A DNA stretch of 64,000 bases from Datura wrightii (GCA_035772735.1 JASDFA010000010.1:128039501-128103500); one strand, 5' to 3'; positions 11,099 to 22,506 are shown, counted from the first letter of the stretch. Numbers and translations are program-made. The notes: generated by a model from the letters alone, not told the origin.

Positions 11099-12320
11099 AT
11101 GGCAAGCAGGCAGGACAAAGGGAAAGGCGCATCAACATCTGGCGCCGGAAGAAAGAGAATCAGACTGGGCACAGCAGTCCCAGCAGCACCAGCAGTTCCA
11201 CGCAGCCAACACCGCCAATACGGAACCAGGTGGGTGACAGAAGAGGGGAAGAAGTGGTATGCAAAGCACAAGGAGAGAAAGTACTTCCCCGAGGAACACA
11301 TAGCACGGGAACCGTTGGCACAAGAGTTCCATAGGATTGTCCACAGGATCGAGGCAGCTGGGCTCAACTTCATCTTTGAAGAGCCCAAGGAATGCAACTT
11401 GCACTTGATTCGGGAATTCTATGCCAATTGGAACCCGACTCTCAGAAGTCACACCATCAAAATAAGAGGGCAAATAGTCACCTTTGAGCCACACCACCTC
11501 AATGGTATCCTAGGGGAGCGGGACATAGACGCCCACGTGCTTCGACAGCTGAACATCACTCCACCATATGCGGACATCAGACGCACTTTGTGTGGAACCA
11601 GATCGACGGGTAGATGGAGCAGACACAAGGAGAGGGGCTACCATCAGACTTTGCCCTATTCACAAATGAACAGGGAAGCCAGGATATGGATTAAGATCGT
11701 TTGTTCCTGCCTAATCCCGGGGGGTATATATGACAGATGTAACCCGGGATCGTCTATGCCTGGTGTACGCCCTGATGAAAGGGATGGAGATCAATGTGGG
11801 GGCGGTGATTATCTCCGCCATGAAGAGTGCCCGGTTGCATCAGGGGCACAGATACAGATTTGGTGGACTACTCACCACATTCCTGAGGGGCCTAGATGTT
11901 GAGGAAGAGGCCCTTGACTACATCCCGCAGATGGAGCGGCGGGCCTTAGATGTCACTAAAACTAAGGCACCCTACACCACCCACGGGCCTGTTCTTACAC
12001 TTGCCGAGCGACATGCTCGAGACGATCAGTACATGGCTCGCATGTACGGGATGTAGATGCTCCAGCTGAGGATAGGCGGGAGGCTGGCAACAGAGGAGGA
12101 GATATGTCAGCTCGAGCTAGACTACCCTTTTGGCAAAAATGCCAGGGCTCTATGTCGAGTGGGGCCAGCTTTTGTGGAGCCCACGGATGATGATGTCCCC
12201 ACAGATGAGAAGACACGTTGGGAGGACTCCGATGTGGAGTTCGATGATGACGATGCGGGTGATTCAGACATGGGAGATGAAGCAGCAGCACCTGATGAAG
12301 AAGTGGAGTATTTTGATTGA
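11099..12320 (+). pseudogene. E1 env-position ORF (plant transposon-protein-like domain)
   Basis: In Athila elements a third ORF lies between pol and the 3' LTR and is called env-like; its function is not settled. Start chosen: ATG at 11099 (MASRQDKGKGAS), right after a CAG acceptor-like site. Features are a basic N-terminus, then the conserved stretch with EFYANW, IKIRGQIVTFEP and LNGILGER, typical of the 'putative plant transposon protein' family, then MEINVGAVIISAM and an acidic Asp/Glu-rich C-terminus (DDDDAGDSDMGDE) ending at TGA 12318-12320. The frame shifts in a G-run near 11717-11722 and has one in-frame TAG at 12054. Otherwise it would encode about 407 residues. No clear membrane segment. 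Confidence 0.72.
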
Positions 12321-14122
12321 TCAGGGAGTTCCACCACCCAATTTTTGTGCTATTTAAATTTTTGTGAACACTGGGGACAGTGTTCGAGATAAGTGTGCGG
12401 TGGGAGTAGTTAGGTGCTGGTTGTGCTGTTATGTATGTTCTAATCTGTTGCTGTGCCTGTGAGAAATTTTTGTGACCCTGTGATTTGTGATTGTTAAGTT
12501 GTTGTCCTGTATTGTAATTATATGTGAAACTGTTGTGTGTTGCTGAATGTTACTAAGATGATATTGTACATATTTTTATTTACCGAAATGATCGATATTT
12601 TTAAAAAAAAAATTCAATTCTTGGGTTTCTCAGCGTTTGTTTTCGGTTCTTTTACCGAGAATGGTCCCATTGAACCGAAGTCCTAGTTAGTGACTGTTCC
12701 CTATGATGGATGGATAACGACCGTCTTAAGGGAAATGTAGTCGTTAGGAGTAGATTCTTTTTCATTTATATATTTTTTTAGTTGTTTTTCTTTTGTGGGT
12801 TGCATCCCAAAACCTGTAGTTACTTTATGGTTGCGGAATTCTGGTTGCGTGTTGTACATAATATTTGAAATGCAAAGGTGATTCGTATGAAAGCATGCAA
12901 CTTTGTAAATATGTTGAGATACCTAGGCCATATAGTCGATTTAGTGTGATTAAGGCTTAATGTTTGAATTCGTGTAATTAGCTGATTGAAGAGTCTGTGA
13001 ATACGTCTTCAATTGAGCATGTGAAATAAGTGTGAAGTGAGGTCTTGTTATTCCATGCTATTGTGAAGTGTCTAGAACTTGCCTGGGGTGTGTACAAAAC
13101 GAAATGAAGGAGGTGTATTGTAGGAAAGGATGTAGGCATTTCTTTGTCTTTAACTGAAAGTTTCTATTTTTCATTATCGTACCCACCTTGATTGTATACC
13201 CTAGTCAGCCCGTTGAGCCTTTAGCCTATTAATTTTTTCTTTTGTCAAAAAGTGTAAACCGAGCTTAATCCCTTCTTTTCATTAGCCGTAAAGTCGATCC
13301 AAAACTCTTAAGCGCTTAAGAAGAGAAAATAATTTTCCCAAAGTGTCAAAGAGTGAGAATGGTGAAAAGAAAAGAAAAGCAGAGTGATAAAGGGAAAGAA
13401 AAGGTTGAAGGTGCACTTGTTATAAATAAACTATAATGAAGGTGTACGAATAATCTTTGTCGTTTTGTCAAGTGTGATTAATAAGATGGGCCAAACTAAA
13501 GAAAAACTTCAAGAATGGGAGGATGAAGAAAGAAACACTGCCCATGAGTTTGATGGGATGTATGGAAAAGGCTCGTAAGGATGCTAGTGGCTATTATTGG
13601 CTAGCCCAATATTTACTAGTTCCGTAGCTTACATTACAACCCGTTAAAGTCCTACGTGATCTTACATCACACTTCTTTATATTAGTGGAGTAATACACTA
13701 AAGGCAAGCTTATGGGTCGTGACATGATGCATGTGAATTCTTTTGGGAGAGAGAGCGAAATTGTGTTTATATGTCCCTGCTTGTAATTTTGTGAATTCAT
13801 ATGATCTAAAAGGGGAAAATTCTCTTGTGTTGTAAGGGCACATGCTTGATGAGAGATTAATTTTCGTGTCGGATGTCTTGATCAGCTGATTTGCATGAGT
13901 TTGCCAATATCGAGAGTCAATTCCTAAGTCTAGGAGGTCTTGATGTATTGAAGGTCATTGCATTAATTGGACCATGCGTGTTTTCTTGATGATTTGCTGT
14001 ATTGAATAATCGGTATGACCGTAGCCTAAATTGTCGAACCAAAGTAGCGAGGTTTGGGTGTAAATTGCATGAGGTGTAAGATTATTGTTCGAGGACGAAC
14101 AAGGATTTAAGTGTGGGGTAAG
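12321..14122 (+). other. E1 3' non-coding region with PPT
   Basis: AT-rich, no convincing ORF. It contains AAGTGTGCGGTGGGAG (about 12391), which resembles a second PPT-like tract, an A run at 12602-12611, a hairpin TTGTTCG-AGGA-CGAACAA (14085-14102) and the likely PPT TTAAGTGTGGGGTAAG ending at 14122, directly before the 3' LTR. Confidence 0.65.
14085..14122 (+). other. E1 pre-PPT hairpin and polypurine tract
   Basis: Perfect 7-bp stem with AGGA loop, then GTGTGGGGTAAG and the LTR. The core TTCGAGGACGAA is identical to the chromovirus pre-PPT hairpin at 4412-4431. Confidence 0.7.
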
Positions 14123-15546
14123 TGATCTTGGGCAAATTTATGTGCCCAAGTGATACTCAAATGTGTCATTTTAGCCTTGTTTATCTATCAATGTTTATAC
14201 ATTCTCATGTGATTGGTAATAAAATGTGAATTTATACTAACCAACATGATTAGCATTTTTTTACAGGTAAAATGTAATTTTGGGAAGCTAAAATGCGTAT
14301 TGGAAGAGATCGGGGTTGGACTCGGATGTGAGCAAAGGATAAGGCATTGGAAGGCACAAAATAAAGAGGCTCCGCGATGGAGCCATGTCACGCTGCCATC
14401 GTGGAGGCCTTCTGCCTGGATAGGGAATTTTTGGCCTAATTCCAGTAAGGGTTCGTGTTGGGTCCGTGGCACGGTGGCCTAGCTCCGCGTTGCATGTCGT
14501 GCCACGTTGAGCCTTATTACCTGGACCCCCAATTTTCAGTGAGGGTCCGCGTCGGTGGCGTGTCACGGAGGCAGTGCTCCGCGATGCACTCCGTGACACG
14601 TTGCTTGTTATTCCGGGAAAAATTCCCACTAGTATAAATAGAACACTTAGGTTCATTTTTCAATATTCTGACTTGGTGGAGCAAGAACGTGGGTTACAGG
14701 CAGTTGAGGGGACGAAATTATCAGGGTCTTTCTCTCTTTCCTTCTCCTTGAATTCAATTGCTTGTATGTTTAACACTCATTTAACGATGTTTAATCCACA
14801 AAGAGTGGCTAATTCCTCTTCTTGATGAGGTTAAGAATAATTGTATTGAAATGTGATTGTTGATTAAATTGGTTTTTCATCTTTTCTTCCATGGTTGTTC
14901 TATTGACTATTGTTCTTACTGCATTAATGTGTGGCTTACGTTAATGTACATCTAAAAAGTCTGGTTTCACTCGAGAGAGCAAGAAATTGGAAAGTTGTGA
15001 ATTAATAGGATATGATCTTTTCTTAGTTTGGTAAAATTGAGAATTGATTTACCTTCAGGATAGAAATATACCTGAAAGTCGTATTAGTCAATTTAGGAAC
15101 CGGGTTTGTATGGCTAGAACATGAATTTCGTTTAATCACAGAAATGTAGATGGACGATTCATGATTCTTAAGTTGGGTTAAATACGAGAGTTTTAATCCA
15201 GTGGCAATAGTTCTTGACTAGCAACCGTAGGAAAGGTTAACCAAATTATATCGATAATTAGTTTCATTACATGTTCATTTAACCTCAGCATGCTCATATT
15301 CATAGTTCAGACTCACATTAGATAATTGTTTTAGACTTAGCATAAAAATTAGAACCCAAAAATATCAAACTCTTGGTTATGCTGTTGTCTTCATTGTTAA
15401 AATTAAAATATAGTAACACTTGAGTAGTTCGTTACCTTATCCCAGTCCCTGTGGGATCGATACTTGGCTTACTTAAGCCACTTTACTACTCGTTCGACCA
15501 CGTGCACTTGCGTGTAGTTTTATACCCAAAGAAAAACCACCGAACA
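14123..15546 (+). repeat. E1 3' LTR
   Basis: Same length and ends as the 5' LTR. About eight substitutions in the first 290 bp by eye. TATA box at 14633-14640; intact inverted repeat 14560-14599. It is followed by CCGAA, the target-duplication partner. Confidence 0.92.
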
Positions 15547-15551
15547 CCGAA

Positions 15552-16200
15552 CTCCCTATAGATTTACAGCTAAGGGCGTTTGCTACCACATTGGCTCTCC
15601 TTGGGTGATACAAAATATTCACATCATCGTCTTTCAACTGCTCTAACAAGCGACGTTGTCGCAAATTCAACTCTTTCTGGGTGAAGATATACATAGGATT
15701 TTATGATCAGTGAAAATATCCATGTGAACTCCATACAAGTAATGTCCTCATATCATCAAGGCATGAATTACTGCGGCTAATTCCATGTCATGGGTAGGGT
15801 AGTTCTTTTCATGCTTCCTCAGCTGCCTGGAAGCATAAGCAATCACTTTACCATGCTGCATCAACACACATCCTAACCCAACACCCGAAGTGTCACAATA
15901 AACTGCATAACCCTCTGTTCCTTCTTGTAATGCTAATATTGGTGCTGACGTCAATCTGTCTGTCAATTCCTGGAAGCTCTGCTCACAAGCCTCAGTCCAC
16001 TGGAATTTTGCTGCCTTCTGTGGCGGTTTGGTCAGAGGTGTTGCTAAAGTGGAAAATCCTTCCACAAACCTTCTATAGTACCCGGCTACTCCTAGGAAAC
16101 TGCGTACCTCGGTCGGAGTGGTAGGTTTGGGCCATGTTTTTACTACTTCTATCTTCTGTGTCTCTACCTGTATACCATCGTCCGACACGATATGACCCAA
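15552..16200 (-). pseudogene. E2 RNase H domain (with RT connection)
   Basis: RNase H degrades the RNA strand of the RNA/DNA hybrid during reverse transcription. From 16200 downward: the RT connection ([31 protein letters not shown]), then the RNase H Asp in [19 protein letters not shown] and Glu in [11 protein letters not shown] frameshift near 15745 is followed by FTQKELNLRQRRLLEQL and LYHPRRANVVANALS. E1's insertion cuts the domain end at 15551. Catalytic residues that can be seen are present; the frame is broken once by the shift and once by the insertion. Confidence 0.85.
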
Positions 16201-16863
16201 AAATGCTACTGAATTCAGCCAAAACTCACATTTAGAAAACTTGGCATATAGCTGGCGTTCTCTGAGAATCTACAACACTGTCCGCAGATGATCCTGGTGG
16301 TCTGCCTCTGAGCGAGAATACACTAGAATATCATCGATAAACACTATCACGAACAAGTCCAGGTATGGACTGAAAATACTGTTCATCAGGTCCATAAACA
16401 CTGCTAGAGCATTCGTCAGCCCAAAGGACATGACTAAGAATTCAAAGTTGTCATATCTGGTCCTGAAGGCAGTCTTTAAAATATCTCTTTCACGAACCCC
16501 AACCTGATGATATCTGGACCTTAAGTCAATCTTGGAGAAATACCTTTCTCCTTGTAACTGATCAAATAAATCATCTATTCTAGGAAGCGGGTACTTATTC
16601 TTTACCGTGACTTTATTCAGTTGTCGATAGTCTATACACATACGGAGGGAGCCGTCCTTTCTCACAAACAAAACTGGCGCACCCCAAGGTGAGGTACTCG
16701 TCCTAATAAAGCCCTTATCTAGCAAATCTTTAAATTGTTCCTTTAACTCTCTGAGTTCAGCAGGAGCCATCCGATAAGAGGGGATAGATATGGGATGAGT
16801 GCCTGGTAATAGATCAATTGCAAAATCCACTTCCCTTTCTGGGAGAATACCAGGAAGCTCATC
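16201..16863 (-). pseudogene. E2 reverse transcriptase
   Basis: RT copies element RNA into cDNA inside the particle. A 186-codon open stretch (16830-16270) shows the RT core in order: [61 protein letters not shown] and the catalytic FIDDIL (family form of YxDD). A stop (TAG) at about 16267 interrupts [15 protein letters not shown], and a TGA at about 16861 separates it from the protease, but all three lie in the same frame. It is the best-preserved coding segment of E2. Confidence 0.9.
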
Positions 16864-17403
16864 TCAAAATACATCGGGAAACTCATTAACCACTGGAACA
16901 GACTGAAGGGTCGGAGGCTCTGCCTGAACATCCTGGACTCTAACAATGTGATAAATGCACCCATTTGCTATCAATTTCCTCGCCCGAAGATAGGAAATAA
17001 ACCTACCTTTTGGAGTAACTGTACAACTTTTCCACTCCCGTACTGCCTCCCCTAGAAAGTGAAATCGGACAGTCTTGGTCCAGTACTCAACATTGGCATA
17101 ACATGGAGCTAGCCAGTCCATACCCATAATGGCGTCAAAATCAACCATCTCTAGCTCTATTAAATCTGTTGTAGTCTGACGACTGGCAACCTCTACTGTA
17201 CTTCCCCGATAGACCATTCTGGCTATAATAGAGTCACAACTAGGTATGGATACTGAAAAAGGTCGCCGAAGCAATTCCAGCACAATACTAAACTTTCGAG
17301 CCACTAATGGTGTAACATAGGACAAGGTGGATCCCAGATCTATCAACACATAAGCAGGGCAAATGAAAATAGTCAGCATACCTATCACAACATCTGGTGA
17401 CAA
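16864..17403 (-). pseudogene. E2 aspartic protease
   Basis: Retropepsin-like domain, same frame as RT. Active-site loop VLIDLGSTLSYVTP keeps the catalytic Asp and the Gly-Ser-Thr; IMGMDWLAP is the second conserved motif. It ends in the linker (QSVPVVNEFPDVF) to RT. Upstream the gag lies in another frame, by a frameshift near 17400. Confidence 0.85.
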
Positions 17404-18704
17404 CTCTGAATCCTGTCTCCCCGGTAATGCATAGGTACGGTCTGGACCCGCACCTGAACTGGAGGTCCCTGATCTGCCTCGGCCTCTACCTGTTGAAACT
17501 GAGGGTCTGCGCCCTGCCGGGGATGCTGGAGCTCGCGACCCTGCTCATGACCTATCCTGTCGATCCAGAACACCCTGACCCCTAGCTGAACAATCTCTCA
17601 TCAGATGACCCTCCTGGCCACAAATATAACATCCCGTGGAGCCATATCTACAAGCTCGAGAGTGGTGTCGGCTGCAAATAGGTAAAAGTGGTAGTGTATA
17701 CCTGCTCTTCTCTGCCCTCCTCTGCTGTGGTGAGTCTACTGCTTGTGAACTACCGCGGGGCTCTGACTACCCTCGGCGACTGGACCTACCCCTCTTCTGC
17801 TGTGATGGAGGCGGGGGTCTAGGCGGCCTATCTGATAACCGTGGCCTGGGTCCTCCCCGAGCCTCCCCCTGAAAATCATATGGCCTGTCTCTGCGGCACT
17901 GTTCCTAACTGGTCCTCCTGATCTCCCGTTGCCGCTGTCTGATGCCCTCAATATTTTGAGCAAATGCCTATACTCGGGAAATATCCATGTCCTCTCGCAG
18001 AGTAGCCAGAATACAAGAGTAAACATATTCTGGATTTAGCCCCATAATGAAATGGTGCACTCTAGATGGCATGGTATCCACAAAGGCTGGGGCATATCGG
18101 GCCAACGAATCAAACCGCAAGGCGTATTCTCAAACATTCATTGCCCACTATTTCAGGTGTAAAAATTGATCAACCTGGGCATGTCGAATCTCCCGTGGTA
18201 GATAATGATCCATAAAAGCCTCTGAGAAGCTGGACCAGGTCAGAGGGGAAACATCTCTCCCTCGGGACCTCTCCCAACTCTCATACCACAACATAGTGAT
18301 GTCACGTAACTAAAATACTACCATTTTGACCGACTCTATGGGTGTCGCATGCATTACCCTGAATACCTCCGCATCTGGTCTACGAAATCCTGGGGATCCT
18401 CTATCCGATCCGTCCCTGTAAACTGCGGGGGACTTAATGCCAGGCATACTCGGACCCTCGAACTACCAGGCCCTCCTGATGATTCTGCAGTTGTAGATGG
18501 CATCAACTGACGCTGAGCAACCATCATCTGTGCTAACATGACTACTGCACTCCTAACCTCCTGGTCAGATGGTATAGGTATAGGAACTGCCGGAGGTGGT
18601 GTCGTCCCAAGCGGCTCCTTATGTGATGGAGACTGCTAGGAAGATCAAGACGATGCCTTTGTATCGCCCTCAGATCGGGCTGATTCTAATCGAGGATGAG
18701 GCAT
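17404..18704 (-). pseudogene. E2 gag with one zinc knuckle
   Basis: Start chosen: ATG at 18704 (MPHPRLESARSEGD), about 280 nt after the PBS. Recognisable parts are SPPQFTGT with EDPQDFVDQMRR, a Retrotrans_gag segment with SFSEAFMDHYLPREIR and EYALRFDSLARYAPAF, an Arg/Gly/Pro-rich region and one CCHC knuckle, CYICGQEGHLMRDC (plus 17590-17631), for RNA binding. Several stops and at least two frame changes. Confidence 0.78.
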
Positions 18705-18988
18705 CCTGCTGGTGCCCTCTCCTGCTGTTGTATCCAATCTTCTGCCTGTAATAGGATCTCGCTGATATTACATTTTATCTCTATAGCCAAAGAGTATTGT
18801 AAGCTTTAGGGAATCAACCCTATACTGTACCGCTCTATAGCACGACTGAATAAGAAGAAAGAGTTACCATCCTGTCATGCCTTGCAGCCTCCTATATATA
18901 GTATGTGTGCACAACACATCCATAGAAAAGACTCTTCTTAGCACGGCTTGCAGGCTCCCTGGGATACGACCTGCTCTGATACCAAGTT
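18705..18988 (-). other. E2 leader with initiator-Met PBS
   Basis: On the minus strand TGGTATCAGAGC (plus 18973-18984) perfectly complements the 3' end of initiator tRNA-Met, 4 nt from the LTR. The rest is untranslated leader with no other feature seen. Confidence 0.85.
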
Positions 18989-20055
18989 TGTCACGTCCCA
19001 CCTTGGGAGGCATGACTGGCACTTGGTGCCCTACTAGGACCTGGACTACTGGACTAACTGAGCCTAGCACTTCTGGTGCCAGGCTGTCTCTAACTCTGGA
19101 TTCAAGAAAATGAAGGGCTACATAACGGTTGTAAACACAGCCTCGGGCCGACAAGGCCTAGAGCCACTTGTAAGGATATAAACAGCTAACCAGAAAAACC
19201 AACTACAAGGGATCCTATGCGGGCCTGACAAGGCCACCATGCTGTCTAGTTATATTTGAGAAATGAAATCGAGCACTAAACTGATCTGTAACCGAAAAGG
19301 CCACCAACTAACAACTGAATAAGGCCCCACACAGCCAATACAGCTAACCACAAGGAAAATATACAATTTGTAAGCCTCTAAGAATAATAAGATAGTGGGG
19401 ATAGGGCCCCGTCCTACCCATATGGTACAGACAAGAAGAAAGTAAACCTCTGTCTTCCAAGCTCCAGATGAAAGGAGTTGAAGGCTCTGTATCGCTGACT
19501 GAAACTACGAGGGATCTGCTCCTCATCTATGTACAACTGCAGGCAAGTAATGCAGTGCCCCAAAACGGGGTACTGAGTATGCAAAGAAACAACTTAAAAT
19601 AACTGAAAGTAAATAATGAAACTGATAGTAACTGGAGCAATAAGAAAGACAGATTGAAACTGACTGGAATAGTGGGTTCAGGACTAACCTTAACTATCAT
19701 GGAAAGAGTAGGAGTCGTACCTGGTAACGTGGCGTCCTACAATCTATCTAACCATAATGAAAATAACATGACATAACTTAACACACCATAAACCTTACCT
19801 GGCCCCCATAACCTGGAAAGTACAATCATCACAATCTATTTACCTCTACCCAGGTCATACCATATCACCTAGTAGATGAAAGCAACCTGTCGATCCCCTG
19901 GGTATGCAACTTGGGCCCACTAGGTCCCTAACTACAACTGTACCTGATTCCGGAGGACTCCTGAAATCAACACCCCCGGCGCAAGCTCTTGATGGGGGTG
20001 TATAAAAGCTGATCAAGGCAAAATATGGGGAAACTGGCATCCCATCTTCGTCCCT

Positions 20056-20150
20056 AGCGGACGGCATGCCACTCCGTAGTGCGACGTATCCTCGCCCTCC
20101 GTAGCGGACGGCAGGCCACTCCGTAGTGTGACGTATCCTAGCGGACGAGT
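20056..20150. repeat. Short tandem duplication in the E2 5' LTR
   Basis: The unit beginning TAGCGGACGGCA and containing CCACTCCGTAGTG..GACGTATCC occurs twice here and once in the 3' LTR (about 3312-3358). Unit about 50 bp. Confidence 0.7.
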
Positions 20151-20919
20151 CGATACAACTATTAACCCTGGGGCGGTCACTGAAGCTATGTAACCTAACC
20201 CAAAAAAATACAATCAAGTCTCAACTGATAGCAATAACTATATATAATACACACTGAAAATAATAATAACATAATCTCTGGCATCCTATACTGAATCTCA
20301 TACCAAGATATAATATTTCTGACGTACTTTACTAAATTACATACTGAACATAATATACTGCTTCTGAAATATATTACTGGAATTTATACTATTTTACTAC
20401 ACTGGGATAACTAACTTGCCGAAAGAGACTGGCTTTACGTACCTCGACTGCCGACTTTCTGATTAACTGGGGTAGCTCAGCTAATATTGAACTATTTCCC
20501 CAACTGTAATCATTTTCACACTAGAATAGAACTAATTTCATCATTATTTTGGAAGAAAACAATACTATGTATATATCTACTGGCCATTCTTCGACTTATC
20601 AAAGAACGACCGAAACTCAAAATTTCTCGGAAATCTAGAAGAGGGAAATACTCACTTTAATGTTGGGAGTGTATTAACACTAGTTTTGAGAAATTCCAAT
20701 CACTTTGACTCGGCGGGTCGATGCTTTGCCAAGCGATATTCGCGAAACTAACTCTGTAGAAATTCTCCTTGCTGCTTTATACTTCGGTACCCAAAGTTAA
20801 TTTGAGTTTGGACGGTGTTTGACGGTGTAAACGGAAGAAAATTATATATTCTCCTCGTCCTCCCTCTGTTTCTGGTCATATGTATAATGGAAAATGATAT
20901 AAAGTTAAAGAGTGAGGCC

Positions 20920-20927
20920 TATTTATA
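20920..20927 (-). promoter_or_regulatory. TATA box of the E2 5' LTR
   Basis: TATAAATA on the minus strand; the equivalent position in the other LTR reads TATATATA (4128-4135). Confidence 0.5.
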
Positions 20928-21192
20928 CTTGCAGCAAAATACATGGTAACGTGGCACGCTGGCTAATGCGCCGTTTTTGCTCCGTGCCATGTTGGCTAAC
21001 GCGGAGGTCCCAGTTCCGTGCCACTTTGCCCCTCTGGGCAGTGCATTTCGACCTCTTTTTGCGAAATCCCAACTTTGCACTCGTTCGGCCTTTCCCCGAG
21101 CGCTTTCCTCACACGTAAGGCACCCTAAAACTCCCAACCAACATGCGAATAGGCCCACTACATGCTAGAAACTTATGAGGTGTAACACATGG

Positions 21193-22262
21193 GGCATGCA
21201 TAAACAAGCTTAAAAGTTTAGAAATTAAAAATCAACAATATTATAATCAATTTAAATTCCAAAGGATGATCAAGATCAGTAGATTATGATAAGATTTCAA
21301 AATCACAAGACACATAATCAAATCATTTAATATTATACAAATCAATTATAAAACCCCATGAGTTTTTGATAATTTATAGGTAAAATCATTGAGTAGGATC
21401 ATGGGTGTGGAAGTAACCACCCATTGATGACCTTACATACCTAGGATTATCAACTTCTAACCCTCCTTAAAAGCCCAAGAACGAAATTGAAGGAATTGAG
21501 GTGAAAAGCTTGAAATCTCCCCTTAGGTCACTTGTCAAAATCCTTGCATGCATGAATGGGAGTTTAGGAAGGTTTGTTTTCTTAAAAACCCAGCTTTCCT
21601 AAGCCAAAACGACGTAGTTTAGGGCCTTATATCGTGAAAAAGTCAAAATTACCCTTAATGAAACTGTCCTAGAAAATGGCCGATGGGACCAACGGACAGC
21701 ACCAACGGGTCATTGGAACCAATGACGACCCATTGTGTCCCTCGTTGTATGCACTGCTGAAGACCAACTTTCGGAACTATTCAACGGATGTACAGGACGA
21801 CTCTTCCTAACAATCAACAGTCCGTTACATCGTCTGTGGTTTGCTCATGGACCTTTGTATCTTATCTTCTAAAGTGCCACACCACGACTCGTCACAACCA
21901 ATGACGAGTCGTTGTTTCCCCCCATCAAGCCTACTGGAAAACTTAATCCTCAAACCACGACCACAACCAATGACCCGTGGTTTCTCCTAACGGGTCATTG
22001 GGTCTCCCGTTGTATGCCACCTGATGCACCCAACTCCTTCCCACGATTGCTAACGACGACTCGTTTTTTCCCACAACGAGTCATCATATCTCCCGTGGTT
22101 TTCACTGTCACCCAGCTTTCCCCAACCACAACTCGTTACAACGACCCGTGGTATGTCAGCACAAGTCGTACCTTGACCCGTCCTGAGATATTTTTCCCAA
22201 TTTTCTGCAGTTTTCAATTTTTCACTTTCGGGTCTACTCCTATGCACTTTCGGTGTATTACA
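21193..22262 (-). repeat. E3 3' LTR, second part (U3 side)
   Basis: It continues from 2231 after E2 and its target copy, aligning with 28515-29592. About 21680-22180 is packed with ACGASTCGT-type palindromes. It ends GTATTACA. Confidence 0.85.
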
Positions 22263-22300
22263 ATATCTCCCCCTTGGGAACATTCATCCTCAAATGTTAG
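22263..22300 (-). other. E3 polypurine tract and pre-PPT hairpin
   Basis: On the minus strand a purine run (CCAAGGGGGAGATATTG) follows a degraded hairpin AACATTTG-AGGA-TGAATGTT (plus 22279-22298). Confidence 0.7.
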
Positions 22301-22506
22301 AAACAAGCATCAATCAGAGACATACAATTATCATACTCAAATTCTGACTATGTTAACTGAAATTTTCACAGAATGACTACCTTCGAATAAAACCACATAG
22401 CTGAACTGATCTCATACTTCACAGACACATTCATACACATAAAGGAAACTTGTACACATGAACTGAACATGAAAATTAGGTAGAGTTATAAGGCAAAACT
22501 AGTACC

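Larger units (their letters stand above)
6231..15546 (+). mobile_element. E1: Athila-like LTR element lacking RT, RNase H and integrase
   Basis: Plus-strand element of 9316 bp with two LTRs of exactly 1424 bp (6231-7654 and 14123-15546), TG...CA ends, a tRNA-Asp type PBS (7661-7678) and near-perfect 5-bp target duplication. It encodes gag, a retropepsin-like protease and an env-position ORF. Only about 110 bp after the protease comes GGGAGGCAACCC (9801-9812), which in Athila-like elements I expect well after pol. So RT, RNase H and integrase are missing and the element could only have moved with enzymes supplied in trans, or lost pol after insertion. LTR identity looks like about 97% over the first 290 bp, making it the youngest layer of this nest. 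Confidence 0.9.
2232..21187 (-). mobile_element. E2: complete chromovirus with both LTRs, split by E1
   Basis: Minus-strand Ty3/gypsy element with 3' LTR 2232-4395 (2164 bp), 5' LTR 18989-21187 (2199 bp) and perfect 5-bp target duplication CATGG (2227-2231 and 21188-21192). Its own length is about 9.6 kb once the E1 insertion is removed. The order is initiator-Met PBS (18973-18984), gag, protease, RT, RNase H, integrase, chromodomain and PPT. By eye the LTRs are about 90% identical over the first 185 bp. RT, protease and integrase keep most catalytic residues but are broken by single stops and frameshifts. A C-terminal chromodomain and the RT type place it among the chromoviruses, probably Tekay/Del. 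It sits inside the left LTR of E3 and is itself host to E1. Confidence 0.92.
18989..21187 (-). repeat. E2 5' LTR
   Basis: TGTCACGTCCC... to ...GTGTAACA. Minus-strand TATA box TATAAATA at 20920-20927, about 260 nt from the LTR start. It differs from the 3' LTR by point changes, a missing palindrome near 19570, and a tandem duplication at about 20056-20150. Immediately followed by CATGG. Confidence 0.9.

Noticed and set aside
18973..18984. tRNA-like 3' ends (also 7661-7678, 46922-46933, 63983-64000)
   Set aside because: These match only the last 12-18 nt of tRNAs and sit next to LTRs: primer-binding sites, not tRNA genes.
21912..22376. 154-codon plus-strand open frame (and the similar one at 29145-29498)
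   Set aside because: It is antisense to the E3 LTR palindrome array and runs into the PPT; it looks open only because of biased composition.
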